A DNA stretch of 64,000 bases from Halobacteriovoraceae bacterium (GCA_020635115.1 JACKAK010000002.1:124001-188000), one strand, 5' to 3'. Positions 27,227 to 37,618 are shown, counted from the first letter of the stretch. Notes: generated from the sequence alone by a model not told the origin. Numbers and translations: made by a program.

Positions 27227-29027
27227 GGAAAAATATCCTCTATTAATCTCGCTTGTCTTGATCTTTATCGTTTTCTTTATTTGTGCTCCTTATACAGTAC
27301 AAACACTAGACACAGGGGAAACTGTTACGAATTCCTATCTCTACAGATTAATACATCCACCCGGATATCCAATTTATACCCACCTTTATTTTTTTTGGAC
27401 GAATGTATTTAGTTTTAAATCAGTCTTCCATTCAGCTTCAATTCTAACAGTATTTTTATCTGTATCCACTTTATATTTTATTTTTGAAGGGATAAAAATT
27501 AAATCATTACAATTTTTATTTCCCTTGGTACTTGCGAGCTCTTCAATATTTTGGCGCTATTCACTACTTCCTGATGTCTTTATGCTGCATTGTTTTATCG
27601 TTTCTGTCTTTTTTTATGCATACAGAAAAAATTTCCCCTATTACATTCTGGCCTATGTTTTTACAATTGGGTGTTGTAACCACCAAACCACTATCTTTCT
27701 TTTTCCTTTTCTTATTAATAAAATCTGGCAACATAAGGCCCATCAAAATCTAAGACAATCCCTTATGCACATGTTTTTAAATATTGCTCTTTACTTTGCT
27801 ATAAATCTTACATTATTTTTACCCGATCAAAGTTCTATTACTACTATTTTTAAACTTGAAAGCATAAATGATTTTTTTAGCTATTTGTTAAGAAAACAAT
27901 ATGGAACATTAAAGCTCACCAAAAACATACCTGAATCTTATAATTTCCTCATCAAAGATATTTTTCTAGAAAATTCTATTCTTGAACTTTTCATTTATTT
28001 TTTTATTAATATTTTTAGTATATTTTTGATTTTCAAATCTAAACTGAATTTTCGTTTCATCATTCCTTTCCTCATCTATTTTGGATTTTATTATTTTATT
28101 TTTTTCCGATTAACAAATACAAATGTTAATCATGTTTCAAGGGAGATTATAGAAAGATTTTTTTTATTCCCTCAGTTAATGATTGCAATTATTACAGTTT
28201 CAATCTTCAATTATATCCCCCTCAAAAAAACATATATTTTTGTCATTATTTTTTTTAGCATCTTAAATATTTATTCGAATATCATTCTTAATAAGAAAAT
28301 GAATAATTTTTCTCAAAATACAATAATTGAAGACACAATGTTAAATGCTATGTCACAACTAGATCCATCGAAAGATATTTTCTTCCTGTGGGGTGACACT
28401 CAGATTTTTGCAACATTTTATGTACAGTTTGTTTTAAAAAAATATCAAGACATTATAATATTTCCGAAAAGCATCTTCTCAATTGATTACTTAAAAAAAG
28501 TCTATAATTTCTATAAAGAAAAAATTCCATCTCCTGATTATGATGAAATTATAAAATCAAATACATTATCTCATTACTTTTATTCACTAAATAAGCATTT
28601 TAATTTTTTTGCTCTCACTAGTGATGTACCTCTTCCTGCAAAAAGCATTCAATATTTGGATCTTGGAACTTATAATTATCTTACAGAAAAACATTTTGAT
28701 ACAATTTTTAAGGATACCTCGGCAAAATTCCAGTTTAGACATGATATCAATCTTACGAAAGATATTACTAATAAATATCATCAAGAACTTTTCTTTTATC
28801 ACTTATATAGTCTGAAAAATTTCAAACTTGGGAATTTTAATCTCGAATTTAACGATTTTAATAATGCAAAAAAATATTATCAAAAATCTATTGAACAGGT
28901 TGAATATTGTGGGCCTTGTTTATTAAAGCTATGTAAAACATTAAATGATCCAAACGCAAAAGAATGTCAAGAGGGTCTACTTTATAAAAATATAATTGAT
29001 TACTCTTATTTTGAATTTTCACTCTAA
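27213..29027 (+). CDS. DUF2723/TMEM260-like multi-spanning membrane protein
   Basis: Protein of 604 residues with about ten membrane segments in its first 380 residues and a soluble C-terminal part. The early loop LDTGETVTNSYLYRLIHPPGYPIYTH matches the DUF2723 family, related to GT-C protein O-mannosyltransferases (TMEM260-like), where the acidic residue after the first membrane helix is catalytic. The C-terminal 80 residues look like a short TPR (FNNAKKYYQKSIEQ). It probably transfers a sugar from a polyprenyl donor on the periplasmic side. Start is ATG 27213 or ATG 27189; both overlap the CPBP gene. Confidence 0.7.
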   Translation: MQFVKEKYPLLISLVLIFIVFFICAPYTVQTLDTGETVTNSYLYRLIHPPGYPIYTHLYFFWTNVFSFKSVFHSASILTVFLSVSTLYFIFEGIKIKSLQFLFPLVLASSSIFWRYSLLPDVFMLHCFIVSVFFYAYRKNFPYYILAYVFTIGCCNHQTTIFLFPFLINKIWQHKAHQNLRQSLMHMFLNIALYFAINLTLFLPDQSSITTIFKLESINDFFSYLLRKQYGTLKLTKNIPESYNFLIKDIFLENSILELFIYFFINIFSIFLIFKSKLNFRFIIPFLIYFGFYYFIFFRLTNTNVNHVSREIIERFFLFPQLMIAIITVSIFNYIPLKKTYIFVIIFFSILNIYSNIILNKKMNNFSQNTIIEDTMLNAMSQLDPSKDIFFLWGDTQIFATFYVQFVLKKYQDIIIFPKSIFSIDYLKKVYNFYKEKIPSPDYDEIIKSNTLSHYFYSLNKHFNFFALTSDVPLPAKSIQYLDLGTYNYLTEKHFDTIFKDTSAKFQFRHDINLTKDITNKYHQELFFYHLYSLKNFKLGNFNLEFNDFNNAKKYYQKSIEQVEYCGPCLLKLCKTLNDPNAKECQEGLLYKNIIDYSYFEFSL

Positions 29028-30365
29028 TAAAAATAATTTCAAAGAATTAAAGCTATAGATTGGCCTATGATTAAAAAGTGATTTTTCTTTACTTATAACT
29101 AGTCCTTTTTCATTCTCATCAATTTTTTTTACAACAGGATTTTTTTCTGTCATAAAACTCACCAAATTTGCAAAGTTCCACAATGCATACGATCCTTCGT
29201 TTAAAATCAAATTTTTTTGCATAAATTTTTCAGTATTTATATAATCTAGAATTTTAATTAGATCTTTATCTCTTCTAATTCTACTTGTAAGTGGAAAACA
29301 TAGTAAGATAATCGAAATAATTGCAGTTATATATTTAAGAAATTGATTAAAACGATAGGGCGCAAATTCAAAGCTTTCAATAATAACAATCGCCGAACTT
29401 ATACATAATGCAGGATATATTGGGGCAATATAATGGCCTAATTTAAATTTCATAAAGGAATATGGAATAAGTATTCCAAGTATCCATACTAAAAGAAATC
29501 TATATTTTTTAAGATTGAATTTATTCCTAAATAAATAAATGGTTGGTATGACTAAAAATATACTACCTCTAAGAAGAATAAGAATATAACCAAAAAAGTT
29601 TGATTCTTCATTGTCCCTGCCTTTAACAACGGTAGATATGAACTGACGTTCAAACCAATAGTTAAAACCATGAAAATTATTCGTCAAATACAGACTTATT
29701 GGCCATATGGAAAAAATAAGCAATCCTAATAGAAATCCGCAAAAATAAAGCAAGGTCTTTTTATAACTAAATTGATTTGAGCTTGCATAGTCAATGCAAA
29801 TAATTAACGGAATGAAAAAAGAAGCATGTCCTTTAAATGATAGTGCAATTCCAAAACTTATCCCTAGTGGTATAAAGTGAACTTTTCCGGTTTCAACAGA
29901 TAGTTTATAAAAATAGAAACAAATTATTGAAAATAAAACAATCGCCATATCCATGTTTGGGAATCTACATATTCTTATGATTGGGAAACACATCGTGAAC
30001 AGAACAATTGCAAACTGAGCGACTCTTGAATTGTGAAAACGCAAACAATACTTCCAAATCATAAATAGACTTGCGAGTCCAAAAAACAGATTAAATAGTC
30101 GAGATGTTGTCCAACTCACCCCGAATATTTTAAAAAGAATACCTAATGAAATAGAAATTAAAGGAGGATGTTCAAAAAATTGTGAATAATATGTATCACT
30201 CATTTTTGGCACTAGCCAATGCCCATATAAAGCTGCATTTTTTCCTAACGCAGAATAAAGGGTGCCATCATGAAACATTCCAGGAACCCAAGATTGATTA
30301 AATACTAATACTGTGAATAAAAGTGAGGGCCATATAAATAGATAATTCGCTCTAATAAAGTTCAT
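29019..30365 (-). CDS. Glycosyltransferase family 39-like (PMT/ArnT-type) membrane protein
   Basis: GT-C protein of 448 residues with ten or more membrane segments. The first periplasmic loop has FHDGTLYSALGKNAALYG with the acidic residue expected for catalysis, followed by FFEHPPLISISLGILFKIFG, the conserved PMT_2/ArnT pattern. LGHYIAPIYPALCI near residue 315 is also typical. It would move a sugar from a lipid-linked donor to lipid A, protein or another envelope acceptor. The start is ATG 30365; an upstream TTG (30407) is unlikely. Its 3' end overlaps the convergent DUF2723 gene by 9 bases. Confidence 0.78.
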   Translation of the reverse strand: MNFIRANYLFIWPSLLFTVLVFNQSWVPGMFHDGTLYSALGKNAALYGHWLVPKMSDTYYSQFFEHPPLISISLGILFKIFGVSWTTSRLFNLFFGLASLFMIWKYCLRFHNSRVAQFAIVLFTMCFPIIRICRFPNMDMAIVLFSIICFYFYKLSVETGKVHFIPLGISFGIALSFKGHASFFIPLIICIDYASSNQFSYKKTLLYFCGFLLGLLIFSIWPISLYLTNNFHGFNYWFERQFISTVVKGRDNEESNFFGYILILLRGSIFLVIPTIYLFRNKFNLKKYRFLLVWILGILIPYSFMKFKLGHYIAPIYPALCISSAIVIIESFEFAPYRFNQFLKYITAIISIILLCFPLTSRIRRDKDLIKILDYINTEKFMQKNLILNEGSYALWNFANLVSFMTEKNPVVKKIDENEKGLVISKEKSLFNHRPIYSFNSLKLFLLE

Positions 30366-30541
30366 TTTAAAACCATTTTTATATATATTTGTGAATCTAA
30401 TATACAATTTTTATGACAAAAAGAAATGCTTGAGTTTGAAATTACACTTTGTAATATTTTTTCTCTCTTAGAATGAAGCTTGAAAAATTTTAATCAATAT
30501 TTTACTAGTCACAACTCATAGCAAAATTATACTATAAATGG

Positions 30542-32629
30542 ATGAAAGCTATTAACGTGAAATTTATATTAATATTCTTTGTTTTTTTTATAATGCTTTA
30601 TGTTACTCACGGACATTATACAAATGAATATTTTTTCCTCTTACCAACACTGCTTGTGTTGATGTTTGCCAAAAATATTGAAGTCCCAATAAAGTATTTC
30701 AAAGTGGTAATATTTGTGATCATTCAATTATTTCTAGTAATTAATATCTTTAGACCAGCAATCTTATTTGAATATCTAATATACTCTAAAAATGACATTT
30801 TGACATCATATCAGATTTATTCTTTTACACTTATTTTCTTTTTAAATTTTTTATTTATATATTTACACAAGAGGGAGTATAAATATGTAAATACCTTGTT
30901 CTATGTTATTGTGTTTGTATTTGCAATTTCATATTCACTCGTTCCATTTATTGCCCCTAATCCTATAATAGATGTTTGGACCAAACAAGAGCAAGCAGTC
31001 CAAGCTTTTTTAAATTTCAAAAATCCATATACAATTGAATATATAAATATTTATCCTGTTGAAATTCAAAATAAAATTACTCCGTTTGGAGTTAATTATA
31101 ATTATCTTCCTACACCATTTATTTTTTGTGCTCCTTTCGGACTCCTTGGGCTAGATATTAGATTTGGTCTTATATTTGCACTAATCATGTTTGCAGTGAT
31201 TACACACTTATTCTTAAAAATAAAAAGAATTAAATTTTTAGAATATTTTGTGCCTATTCTATTACTTTCCGTTCCAACCAACTCATTTATGATTGAACAG
31301 GCCTGGAATGATATAATACCTATCTTTCTCATTATTCTAAGTTTGTATTGCACAGAAAAGAACTATAAAATATTATTTTATATTTTATCCTCACTCATTT
31401 TCATGACAAAGCTATATGTTATTCCCGTTGTTCCTCTCCTTATAATTTATATGTCTTTTAAAAGTTCAGAAAACATCCTTTATACAACACTAAAATCAAC
31501 TATCATTGCACTTCTTGTTTGCTTATTTTTTTTAATCTTAGATTGGAAAAATTTCTTAGGGAGTCAAATTGGCCTACACTTTTTTAAAAATCCAGACATT
31601 TATAAAAATCCACTAACAAACATACTAAGATCAGATGGTTTCACATTAACCAATTGGTTTTACTTAAGAACGAAGTTTAAAATTTCATTTATTTCATTTA
31701 TTTTATGCCTAGGAGCTTATCCATATATTTTATGGAAACAATTTTCAAACAAAATGCGAATAAGTGATTCTATTAGATTTGTTGGGTATATCTTATTTTT
31801 TGCTTTTTCTTTTGCAGACTATTCTTACTTCAACTACTTTTGGTTTGCTTTTGGATTAATTATAATTAGTTATGCTATAGACTCAAATTTTCATTTATTA
31901 AGCTTTTTTGACTTGAATGATACATTCTTTTTTCTCTCAAGAGTATTAATTATTTTTTACCTTGCTCCATATCTGTCAGATGTCCATTATTATCAGTGGA
32001 TCTCGAGTCTTTTATCTTCAGGTAAAATACCTTATATAAATTTCAATTTTGAGTATCCACCTCTGTCATTAATTCCTATCTATCTCCCTGACATTGTTAC
32101 ACAGAAGACCTCTTCTAGTAACTTTCATTTTTATAGGACAATCTTTCACCTTTTTATTTTTTCATTAGACTTATGGCACTATAAATTTTTGAAAAAAAAT
32201 GGATTTATAAAGAATAATTTCAAAACGATTTTATATCTAGTTTTACCTTTAGTAATTGGACATCTAAGTTATGATCGATTAGACCTTATTTTCTCTATTT
32301 TAACATCTCTTTGTTTAATCTATTTCTTCTCAGATGAAAAAAAATCTCTCTTTTACTTGGCGATGAGTGCATTTTTTAAAATAAGTAGTATTATCATATT
32401 GATTCCAAGTCTTTTCATTGGTCATCAATCAGTTAAATTAAAATTCAAACAGTTAATCTTTTTTTTCTTTATTCCACTTGTATTTTTTGTTGTCCTTTTT
32501 AAAAGTCATCTTTTTAGTTTTATCACCTATCACGGTCTAAGAGGGGTTCAGGCAGAAAGTTTGTGGTCAGGGCTTTTTATATGTACAAATATTTTACAAA
32601 TGATCTCTCTCTCAAAATTTTCTCATTAA
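30542..32629 (+). CDS. Tandem GT-C (GT87-like) membrane protein, truncated at the C-terminus
   Basis: Very hydrophobic protein of 695 residues. It appears to contain two GT-C modules in tandem. In the first, PIIDVWTKQEQAVQAFLNFKNPY (split here: DVWTKQEQ and FKNPY) near residue 145 is followed by a proline-rich LPTPFIFCAPFG. In the second, SDVHYYQWISSLLSSGKIPY near residue 480 is followed by FEYPPLSLIPIYLP. This Asp plus yPP pattern is the GT87/DUF2029 theme. The frame stops at 32629, but homologous coding sequence continues in other frames to about 32960, so the second module has lost its end. GGCC sites are rare here compared with neighbours. Confidence 0.6.
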   Translation: MKAINVKFILIFFVFFIMLYVTHGHYTNEYFFLLPTLLVLMFAKNIEVPIKYFKVVIFVIIQLFLVINIFRPAILFEYLIYSKNDILTSYQIYSFTLIFFLNFLFIYLHKREYKYVNTLFYVIVFVFAISYSLVPFIAPNPIIDVWTKQEQAVQAFLNFKNPYTIEYINIYPVEIQNKITPFGVNYNYLPTPFIFCAPFGLLGLDIRFGLIFALIMFAVITHLFLKIKRIKFLEYFVPILLLSVPTNSFMIEQAWNDIIPIFLIILSLYCTEKNYKILFYILSSLIFMTKLYVIPVVPLLIIYMSFKSSENILYTTLKSTIIALLVCLFFLILDWKNFLGSQIGLHFFKNPDIYKNPLTNILRSDGFTLTNWFYLRTKFKISFISFILCLGAYPYILWKQFSNKMRISDSIRFVGYILFFAFSFADYSYFNYFWFAFGLIIISYAIDSNFHLLSFFDLNDTFFFLSRVLIIFYLAPYLSDVHYYQWISSLLSSGKIPYINFNFEYPPLSLIPIYLPDIVTQKTSSSNFHFYRTIFHLFIFSLDLWHYKFLKKNGFIKNNFKTILYLVLPLVIGHLSYDRLDLIFSILTSLCLIYFFSDEKKSLFYLAMSAFFKISSIIILIPSLFIGHQSVKLKFKQLIFFFFIPLVFFVVLFKSHLFSFITYHGLRGVQAESLWSGLFICTNILQMISLSKFSH

Positions 32630-32960
32630 TAATTGGGTGCATTTCATCTTAGAATGGAATTTCCTTTAAAAATGTATTACTGATGCTTTTTTTTAGTTCA
32701 TTTTTTATTTACATAATTTATATAATTAAAAATACTCTTTAGATAAAGAAACATTACGGAAAAATTGCAATAATCCTATTCAGTGCATTTATTATATGCA
32801 ACAAAGTTTTTTCTCCTCAATTTTTAATATGGATTATTTTTTACTTCCGTTTATCGAATTTACTAATATAGAAAACGAAAGGATTGTACTTCTATCACTA
32901 TCTATTTTTACGATTCTTACACAGATAATATTTTTAAGTATCAAATGTTTGTTCAAATGA
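32630..32960 (+). pseudogene. Frameshifted 3' remnant of the GT87-like gene
   Basis: Downstream of the stop at 32629, pieces of the missing C-terminus can be read in shifting frames. GAFHLRMEF occurs around 32637-32665, NGISFKNVLLMLF follows in another frame, then NKVFSPQFLIWI (32800-32838). The last is the motif near the end of GT87/DUF2029 enzymes. After another shift LLPFIEFTNIENERIVLL runs to a stop at 32960. At least three shifts are needed, so this is decay and not a single sequencing slip. No separate gene start with a ribosome site was found. Confidence 0.6.
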
Positions 32961-33399
32961 ATCCATTTATGTGGTTATTTTAATGTAAGAAATCTACTCA
33001 TGCTAGTTTTCTCTATTATTTAATAAAAGTTTACGAGTTGATTTCTTGATTAAAAAGTTCAAGATTAAAAGTATTTTTTACGAACCAATAACAAATATTA
33101 TTATCATTTAAAAAACATGAATAATTATCTCAATAAATTAAAAACCTAAATAGATTGAAAATTTTCATAATTTATAAAAACGTTGGAAATATTTGCCTCC
33201 AATAAAATATCTCTATTTCTTTGGCCTAAATTTTTTAAAATTAAAAATCTGATTGGAAAAAGCTTTCTATTGAATTCATGTTTTTCCAATTTGAAGGTAA
33301 ATTTAAAAGCTCGATAGAGAAGTATTTTCACTCGTTGAGTTAATCAAAACTTGCGCGCATAAAATATTTCTAAAAATAGAAGTAGATAAGTATTTGAAA
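32961..33399. other. AT-rich non-coding stretch
   Basis: About 440 bases between the decayed GT87-like gene and the tRNA. It is very AT-rich with stops in all frames. A 61-codon minus-strand frame at 33146-33331 has no recognisable domain and no good ribosome site. I see no RNA gene, repeat or convincing terminator. Confidence 0.4.
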
Positions 33400-33487
33400 T
33401 GGCGGAGAACAGGAGATTCGAACTCCCGAAGGGTTGCCCCTTACACGCTTTCCAAGCGTGCGCCTTCGACCACTCGGCCAATTCTCC
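33400..33487 (-). tRNA. tRNA-Ser (anticodon GGA)
   Basis: The minus strand folds as a class II tRNA. A 7-bp acceptor stem joins GGAGAAT and GTTCTCC, with discriminator G and an encoded CCA. The D arm is GGCCGAGTGG, the anticodon loop TTGGAAA reads GGA, and a long variable arm (GGGGCAACCC) is typical of serine. The T arm is GTTCGAATC. It would read UCC and UCU codons. Confidence 0.95.
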
Positions 33488-33540
33488 ACATAAAACGTGT
33501 TTTTAGCAAAAATATACTACCTAAGCAATGTGTATCTGCA

Positions 33541-34038
33541 CTAAGTCTCTTTGAATTTTTTATTCGTCTTATAAGTCTCTCTTTTTTCTTTAAAAAAATT
33601 TGATAACAGTTTGGAACATTCAAAATGTCTGAGTCCACCAATAACGCTAAATTGATGATTGAGACGACTATCCTTGTGCATATTATATCTCAAAGAAATC
33701 GCGCCCCCTTTGAGATCATACGCACCAAAAACTAAAGTTCTTATCCTGGTCTGTTGCAAAGCACTCAAACACATTGGACAAGGTTCCAAAGTGACAATGA
33801 CATCACAGTCAATTAAACGCCAGCTATTGAGTTTTTGACACGCCTCTCGTAGGGCCAGAATTTCAGCATGCCCACATGGATCATAATTATGCTCCTTAAC
33901 ATTGTAGGCCTTTGATATAATCTTTCCACTTTTATCTAAAACGACAGCACCTATAGGTACCTCATTTTCACGATAGGCCAAATCGGCCTGCTCTAAAGCA
34001 ATACCCATGGCCCATTCCAAATCATGAAGTCTTTCCAT
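33541..34038 (-). CDS. tadA: TadA tRNA-specific adenosine deaminase
   Basis: Zinc deaminase of 165 residues. The catalytic motifs are CGHAEILAL (His ligand and catalytic Glu, near residue 57) and TLEPCPMCLSALQQ (two Cys ligands, near residue 85), followed by FGAYDLKGGAISL. TadA converts adenosine 34 to inosine in tRNA-Arg(ACG), and a tRNA-Arg with that anticodon is encoded in this window at 44928-45004. The start overlaps the end of the upstream PilZ gene by 17 bases. Confidence 0.95.
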   Translation of the reverse strand: MERLHDLEWAMGIALEQADLAYRENEVPIGAVVLDKSGKIISKAYNVKEHNYDPCGHAEILALREACQKLNSWRLIDCDVIVTLEPCPMCLSALQQTRIRTLVFGAYDLKGGAISLRYNMHKDSRLNHQFSVIGGLRHFECSKLLSNFFKEKRETYKTNKKFKET

Positions 34039-34768
34039 TTAATTTTAACTTTGTTTTTATTTTTGTTTTACGTTCATCTCGCCAGTATTGTCTAAAATAT
34101 TTGTAATCTTTTCTTTTTTCTGGTTCTGACAAATCAAACTTTACACCATAAGTAATACCTCTCCCTATGGAGTACTCTCTAGAAGAAACAATTTTTGCTT
34201 CAAAAATTAATTCTTTAAATGTGTCACGGACTTTTACAATTATGACTTCTCCCTCTCTAAGTTTTTTAAACATTACAATACATCCTGCTCCCCTTCTTAG
34301 ATCAGTCATTCTGCCCTGTATTTCTTCATCGTTATCCTTTAAATTAACAATAACCTTAACATCATCCCTGTATCTAAAATCATATTCCCACCAATTAACT
34401 CGAGGATAATATATTGGTGATGATAACGTATAGGATTGCAGACCTAAAAAAATACTGGCCGCCAAGTAACATAAAAAAATTGATTGTCCTTTATAGATAA
34501 AAACCGCCTCAAATAATCCAGAAATTAGAAATAGTGAAATAAAAAATGTGAAGGCCCAATGGGTATAGAGCAGTTTTCTCGTTGTCGTAAAATAAATATA
34601 GTATATTCCAGGAAAAACGATGAGCTGTACCAAAAATGGCCAGTGAAAACCTTTAAACTCCAATCCTGCAAACAGTGCGAGCAAAATAAAAAATAATTGC
34701 GCCCAATGGAATATTTTAATTTTATCTAAATCTTGACGCAATTTAAAATTGTAAAACTTATACTTCAT
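34022..34768 (-). CDS. Membrane-anchored PilZ-domain protein
   Basis: Protein of 248 residues. Three or four membrane helices fill residues 18-115, followed by WWEYDFRYRDDVKVIVNL and a beta-rich PilZ-like domain with a variant of the D/NxSxxG motif (MTDLRRGAGCIV) and GRGITYGVKFD. PilZ domains commonly bind cyclic di-GMP. The canonical RxxxR is represented only by FRYRDD, so binding is uncertain. A protein of the same architecture is encoded at 39504-40334. It is likely co-transcribed with tadA downstream. Confidence 0.75.
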   Translation of the reverse strand: MKYKFYNFKLRQDLDKIKIFHWAQLFFILLALFAGLEFKGFHWPFLVQLIVFPGIYYIYFTTTRKLLYTHWAFTFFISLFLISGLFEAVFIYKGQSIFLCYLAASIFLGLQSYTLSSPIYYPRVNWWEYDFRYRDDVKVIVNLKDNDEEIQGRMTDLRRGAGCIVMFKKLREGEVIIVKVRDTFKELIFEAKIVSSREYSIGRGITYGVKFDLSEPEKRKDYKYFRQYWRDERKTKIKTKLKLNGKTS

Positions 34769-34892
34769 GACTACCTTTGATAATGAATCACTATTTATAT
34801 TATAGACTTTTCCACATAACTTAGAAGAGAAAAGTTTTTCAACTCTTTTCTACATATCTGAAATCCTGTAGTATTTTCAAAAGGAAATTACT

Positions 34893-35084
34893 ATGAAAAA
34901 TTTAACTAAGGCGATAGAAGTTTGTTTTGCAATTTGTCGCAACGCTCCGGCAAAACAAGAAGATATAAAATGGGCCCGCAAAGAATTAAATTCTGGTCTC
35001 AAATCTTTTATTTGTAGCTATGATTTAATTAAACTTTTACTAATATTTGCAGTTATCATTTTTCTAATGAAATTATTAGTTTAA
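34893..35084 (+). CDS. Small single-span membrane protein
   Basis: Predicted protein of 63 residues with a basic, soluble N-terminal half (ICRNAPAKQEDIKWARKEL) and one C-terminal membrane helix (LIKLLLIFAVIIFLMKLLV). An AAGGAAA lies 6 to 8 bases before the ATG. Function unknown. Short but credible because of the ribosome site, the coherent topology and the lack of an overlapping gene. Confidence 0.55.
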   Translation: MKNLTKAIEVCFAICRNAPAKQEDIKWARKELNSGLKSFICSYDLIKLLLIFAVIIFLMKLLV

Positions 35085-35131
35085 ATTCATTTATCTAATC
35101 ACTCTTTTTGCACTCTATGGCCCAACAAACA

Positions 35132-35160
35132 TTGATGGTTTGTCCCTACAATAGTATGCT
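35132..35160 (+). promoter_or_regulatory. Possible promoter of the prp operon
   Basis: TTGATG (35132-35137) and TATGCT (35155-35160) are separated by 17 bases, each matching the housekeeping consensus at four positions. The boxes lie 33 bases before the prpD start. No second good candidate is seen in the short gap. Weak evidence. Confidence 0.35.
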
Positions 35161-35192
35161 TTGCCATCATTTATTTAAAAAAGGACCAACTG

Positions 35193-36704
35193 ATGAGAAA
35201 GCATGAAGTGAGAGTTTATCCTTCTAAAGAACACCTTGCAAAAGAAAGTCAACTTGCCTGGAAATTTGCCGCTATGGCCTCTGACCCTGTTGATATCCAA
35301 GACGATGTTATTGATATGATTATAAACAGAATTATTGATAATGCATCCGTGGCCATTGCTGCTATAAATAGAAGACCTGTAGCAAATGCGAGAACTCAAG
35401 CATTAGCACACCCAAGAGATAAAAGAGGGGCCAATGTATTTGGAGTCTCAAAAGATCAAACTTTTTCACCTGAGTGGGCCGCCTGGGCCAATGGAACAGC
35501 AGTAAGAGAATTAGATTTTCATGACACTTTTCTTGCAGCAGATTACTCCCACCCCGGAGATAATATTCCTCCAATCTTGGCCGTCGCTCAAGCTCTTGGA
35601 AAAAATGGTGCTGATTTAGCAAAAGCTATCGCTACTGCTTATGAAATTCAAGTCCAACTTGTAAAAGGTATTTGCCTTCATAAACATAAAAAAGATCATA
35701 TTGCACATTTAGGAATTTCAGTCGCTGGAGGCCTGGGAACACTTTTAGGTCTAGATACAGAAACGATTTACCAGGCCATGCAACAAGCACTTCACTTAAC
35801 CTTTTCAACTCGACAATCTAGGAAAGGTGAAATTTCTTCATGGAAAGCTTATGCTCCAGCATTTGCTGGAAAAATTGGAATTGAAGCAATTGACAGGGCC
35901 ATGCGAGGAGAAGGTGCGCCTTCTCCAATTTATGAAGGAGAAGACTCTGTCATCGCCTATATGCTCGACGGAAAAGATGGAAAATATACAATTGAAATTC
36001 CAGAAATTGGTGAACCCAAAAGAGCAATTCTTGAAACTTATACAAAAGAGCATTCAGCAGAATATCAGTCACAAGCTCTGATTGATCTTGCTTTTAGAAT
36101 GAAAGAAAAAATTAACAATACAAATGAAATTAAATCAATCGTCTTACATACCTCACATCATACACATTATGTTATTGGAACTGGAGCAAATGATCCTCAA
36201 AAAATGGACCCAAATGCTTCTAGAGAAACTTTAGACCACTCTATCATGTATATTTTTGCTGTTGCTCTTCAAGACGGATCTTGGCATCACGTGAAAAGTT
36301 ATTCTCCAGAAAGAGCAAAAAGAGAAGACACTGTGACTCTATGGCATAAGATCTCAACCCTTGAAGATCCAGAATGGACAAAAAGATATCATGAAACAGA
36401 TCCAAATAAAAAAGCATTTGGAGCAAAAGTAGTCGTTACAATGAATAATGGTGAAGTTATTGAAGATGAACTTGCTATGGCCAATGCTCACCCTCTTGGT
36501 GCAAGACCTTTTAAAAGAGACAATTATATCAAAAAATTTAAAACCTTAACTGAAGGAATTATCTCACAAAACGAATGTGAAAGATTTCTAAAAACAGTAC
36601 AGGATCTTCCAAAACTCTCTGCAGAACAAATGAAAGACTTAAATATTGTTGTTGATGGCACAACTTTAGAAAAAGCAACTCGTGATGAACGGGGGATTTT
36701 TTAA
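35193..36704 (+). CDS. prpD: PrpD 2-methylcitrate dehydratase
   Basis: MmgE/PrpD family protein of 503 residues, close to the usual length. Family segments include [19 protein letters not shown] near residue 108, [17 protein letters not shown], and [31 protein letters not shown] near residue 345 is also conserved. PrpD dehydrates 2-methylcitrate to 2-methyl-cis-aconitate in propionyl-CoA breakdown. It is the first gene of prpD-prpB-prpC; its stop overlaps the prpB start (TAATG). Confidence 0.95.
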   Translation: MRKHEVRVYPSKEHLAKESQLAWKFAAMASDPVDIQDDVIDMIINRIIDNASVAIAAINRRPVANARTQALAHPRDKRGANVFGVSKDQTFSPEWAAWANGTAVRELDFHDTFLAADYSHPGDNIPPILAVAQALGKNGADLAKAIATAYEIQVQLVKGICLHKHKKDHIAHLGISVAGGLGTLLGLDTETIYQAMQQALHLTFSTRQSRKGEISSWKAYAPAFAGKIGIEAIDRAMRGEGAPSPIYEGEDSVIAYMLDGKDGKYTIEIPEIGEPKRAILETYTKEHSAEYQSQALIDLAFRMKEKINNTNEIKSIVLHTSHHTHYVIGTGANDPQKMDPNASRETLDHSIMYIFAVALQDGSWHHVKSYSPERAKREDTVTLWHKISTLEDPEWTKRYHETDPNKKAFGAKVVVTMNNGEVIEDELAMANAHPLGARPFKRDNYIKKFKTLTEGIISQNECERFLKTVQDLPKLSAEQMKDLNIVVDGTTLEKATRDERGIF

Positions 36705-37609
36705 TGCTTTTTGTAAAAAAAAATGCCCTAGAAAAAAGAGCTGATTTTAGAAAAAAACTTTCATCAGGAAATCTATTAAGATTTCCTGGTTCTTACTCTC
36801 CAATGGTTTCAATGTTAATTGAACAAAAAGGGTTTGATGGTATTTATATCTCTGGGGCCGTCTTAGCAAATGACCTTGGGTTACCCGACATTGGAATGAC
36901 GACCTTATCTGAAGTCGTTTCTAGAGGAAACCAAATTGCCAGAACAACTGAATTACCTAGCATAATTGATATTGACACAGGTTTTGGAGAACCCATGAGT
37001 GTCGTGCGAACAGTTCAGCTTTTAGAAGAAGCTGGTATTAGTGGCTGTCATCTAGAAGATCAAGTGAATCCTAAAAGGTGTGGACATTTAGATAACAAAC
37101 AACTTGTAGATGTTTCAAGTATGACCAAAAAAATTAAGGCCGCTAGTAAAGCAAAAAGAGATTCTAACTTTCTTATCATTGCAAGAACAGACTCAAGAGC
37201 AACTGAGGGATTACAAGCTTCAATTGATAGGGCCAAGGCCTATGTTGATGCTGGAGCAGAAATGATTTTTCCAGAGGCCTTAAAAGATGAAAAAGAATTT
37301 GAAGAGTTTCGAAAACATATTAATGTTCCACTACTTGCAAATATGACTGAGTTTGGAAAGTCTGTACTACTAAATAAAGTACAACTTGAAAACCTTGGTT
37401 ACAATCTTGTCATATATCCAGTTACAACTGTAAGACTGGCCATGAAGGCCGTTGAAGATGGACTTGATCATATTTTCAAAGAAGGTTCGCAGGAAGGTAT
37501 TTTGCAAAATATGCAACACCGTAAACGCCTTTATGAAATTCTACGTTATGATGAGTACAACCAATTTGATCAAAATATTTTTAACTTTTCCTTAGACAAT
37601 AATTTTTAA
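36704..37609 (+). CDS. prpB: PrpB methylisocitrate lyase
   Basis: Isocitrate lyase/PEP mutase superfamily protein of 301 residues. PGSYSPMVSMLIEQKGFDGIYISG, SIIDIDTGFGEP (metal-binding Asp), HLEDQVNPKRCGHLDNK (catalytic KRCGH) and IARTDSRATEG are all conserved for methylisocitrate lyase. The product cleaves 2-methylisocitrate to pyruvate and succinate. It is translationally coupled to prpD. Confidence 0.96.
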   Translation: MLFVKKNALEKRADFRKKLSSGNLLRFPGSYSPMVSMLIEQKGFDGIYISGAVLANDLGLPDIGMTTLSEVVSRGNQIARTTELPSIIDIDTGFGEPMSVVRTVQLLEEAGISGCHLEDQVNPKRCGHLDNKQLVDVSSMTKKIKAASKAKRDSNFLIIARTDSRATEGLQASIDRAKAYVDAGAEMIFPEALKDEKEFEEFRKHINVPLLANMTEFGKSVLLNKVQLENLGYNLVIYPVTTVRLAMKAVEDGLDHIFKEGSQEGILQNMQHRKRLYEILRYDEYNQFDQNIFNFSLDNNF

Positions 37610-37618
37610 GAGGTATTT

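Noticed and set aside
33146..33331. 61-codon minus-strand frame upstream of tRNA-Ser(GGA)
   Set aside because: No domain, no good ribosome site and located in AT-rich decaying sequence; not reported as a gene.
33394..33641. Short frames over the tRNA-Ser(GGA) region on both strands
   Set aside because: They run through the tRNA and the end of tadA; the tRNA fold explains the sequence.
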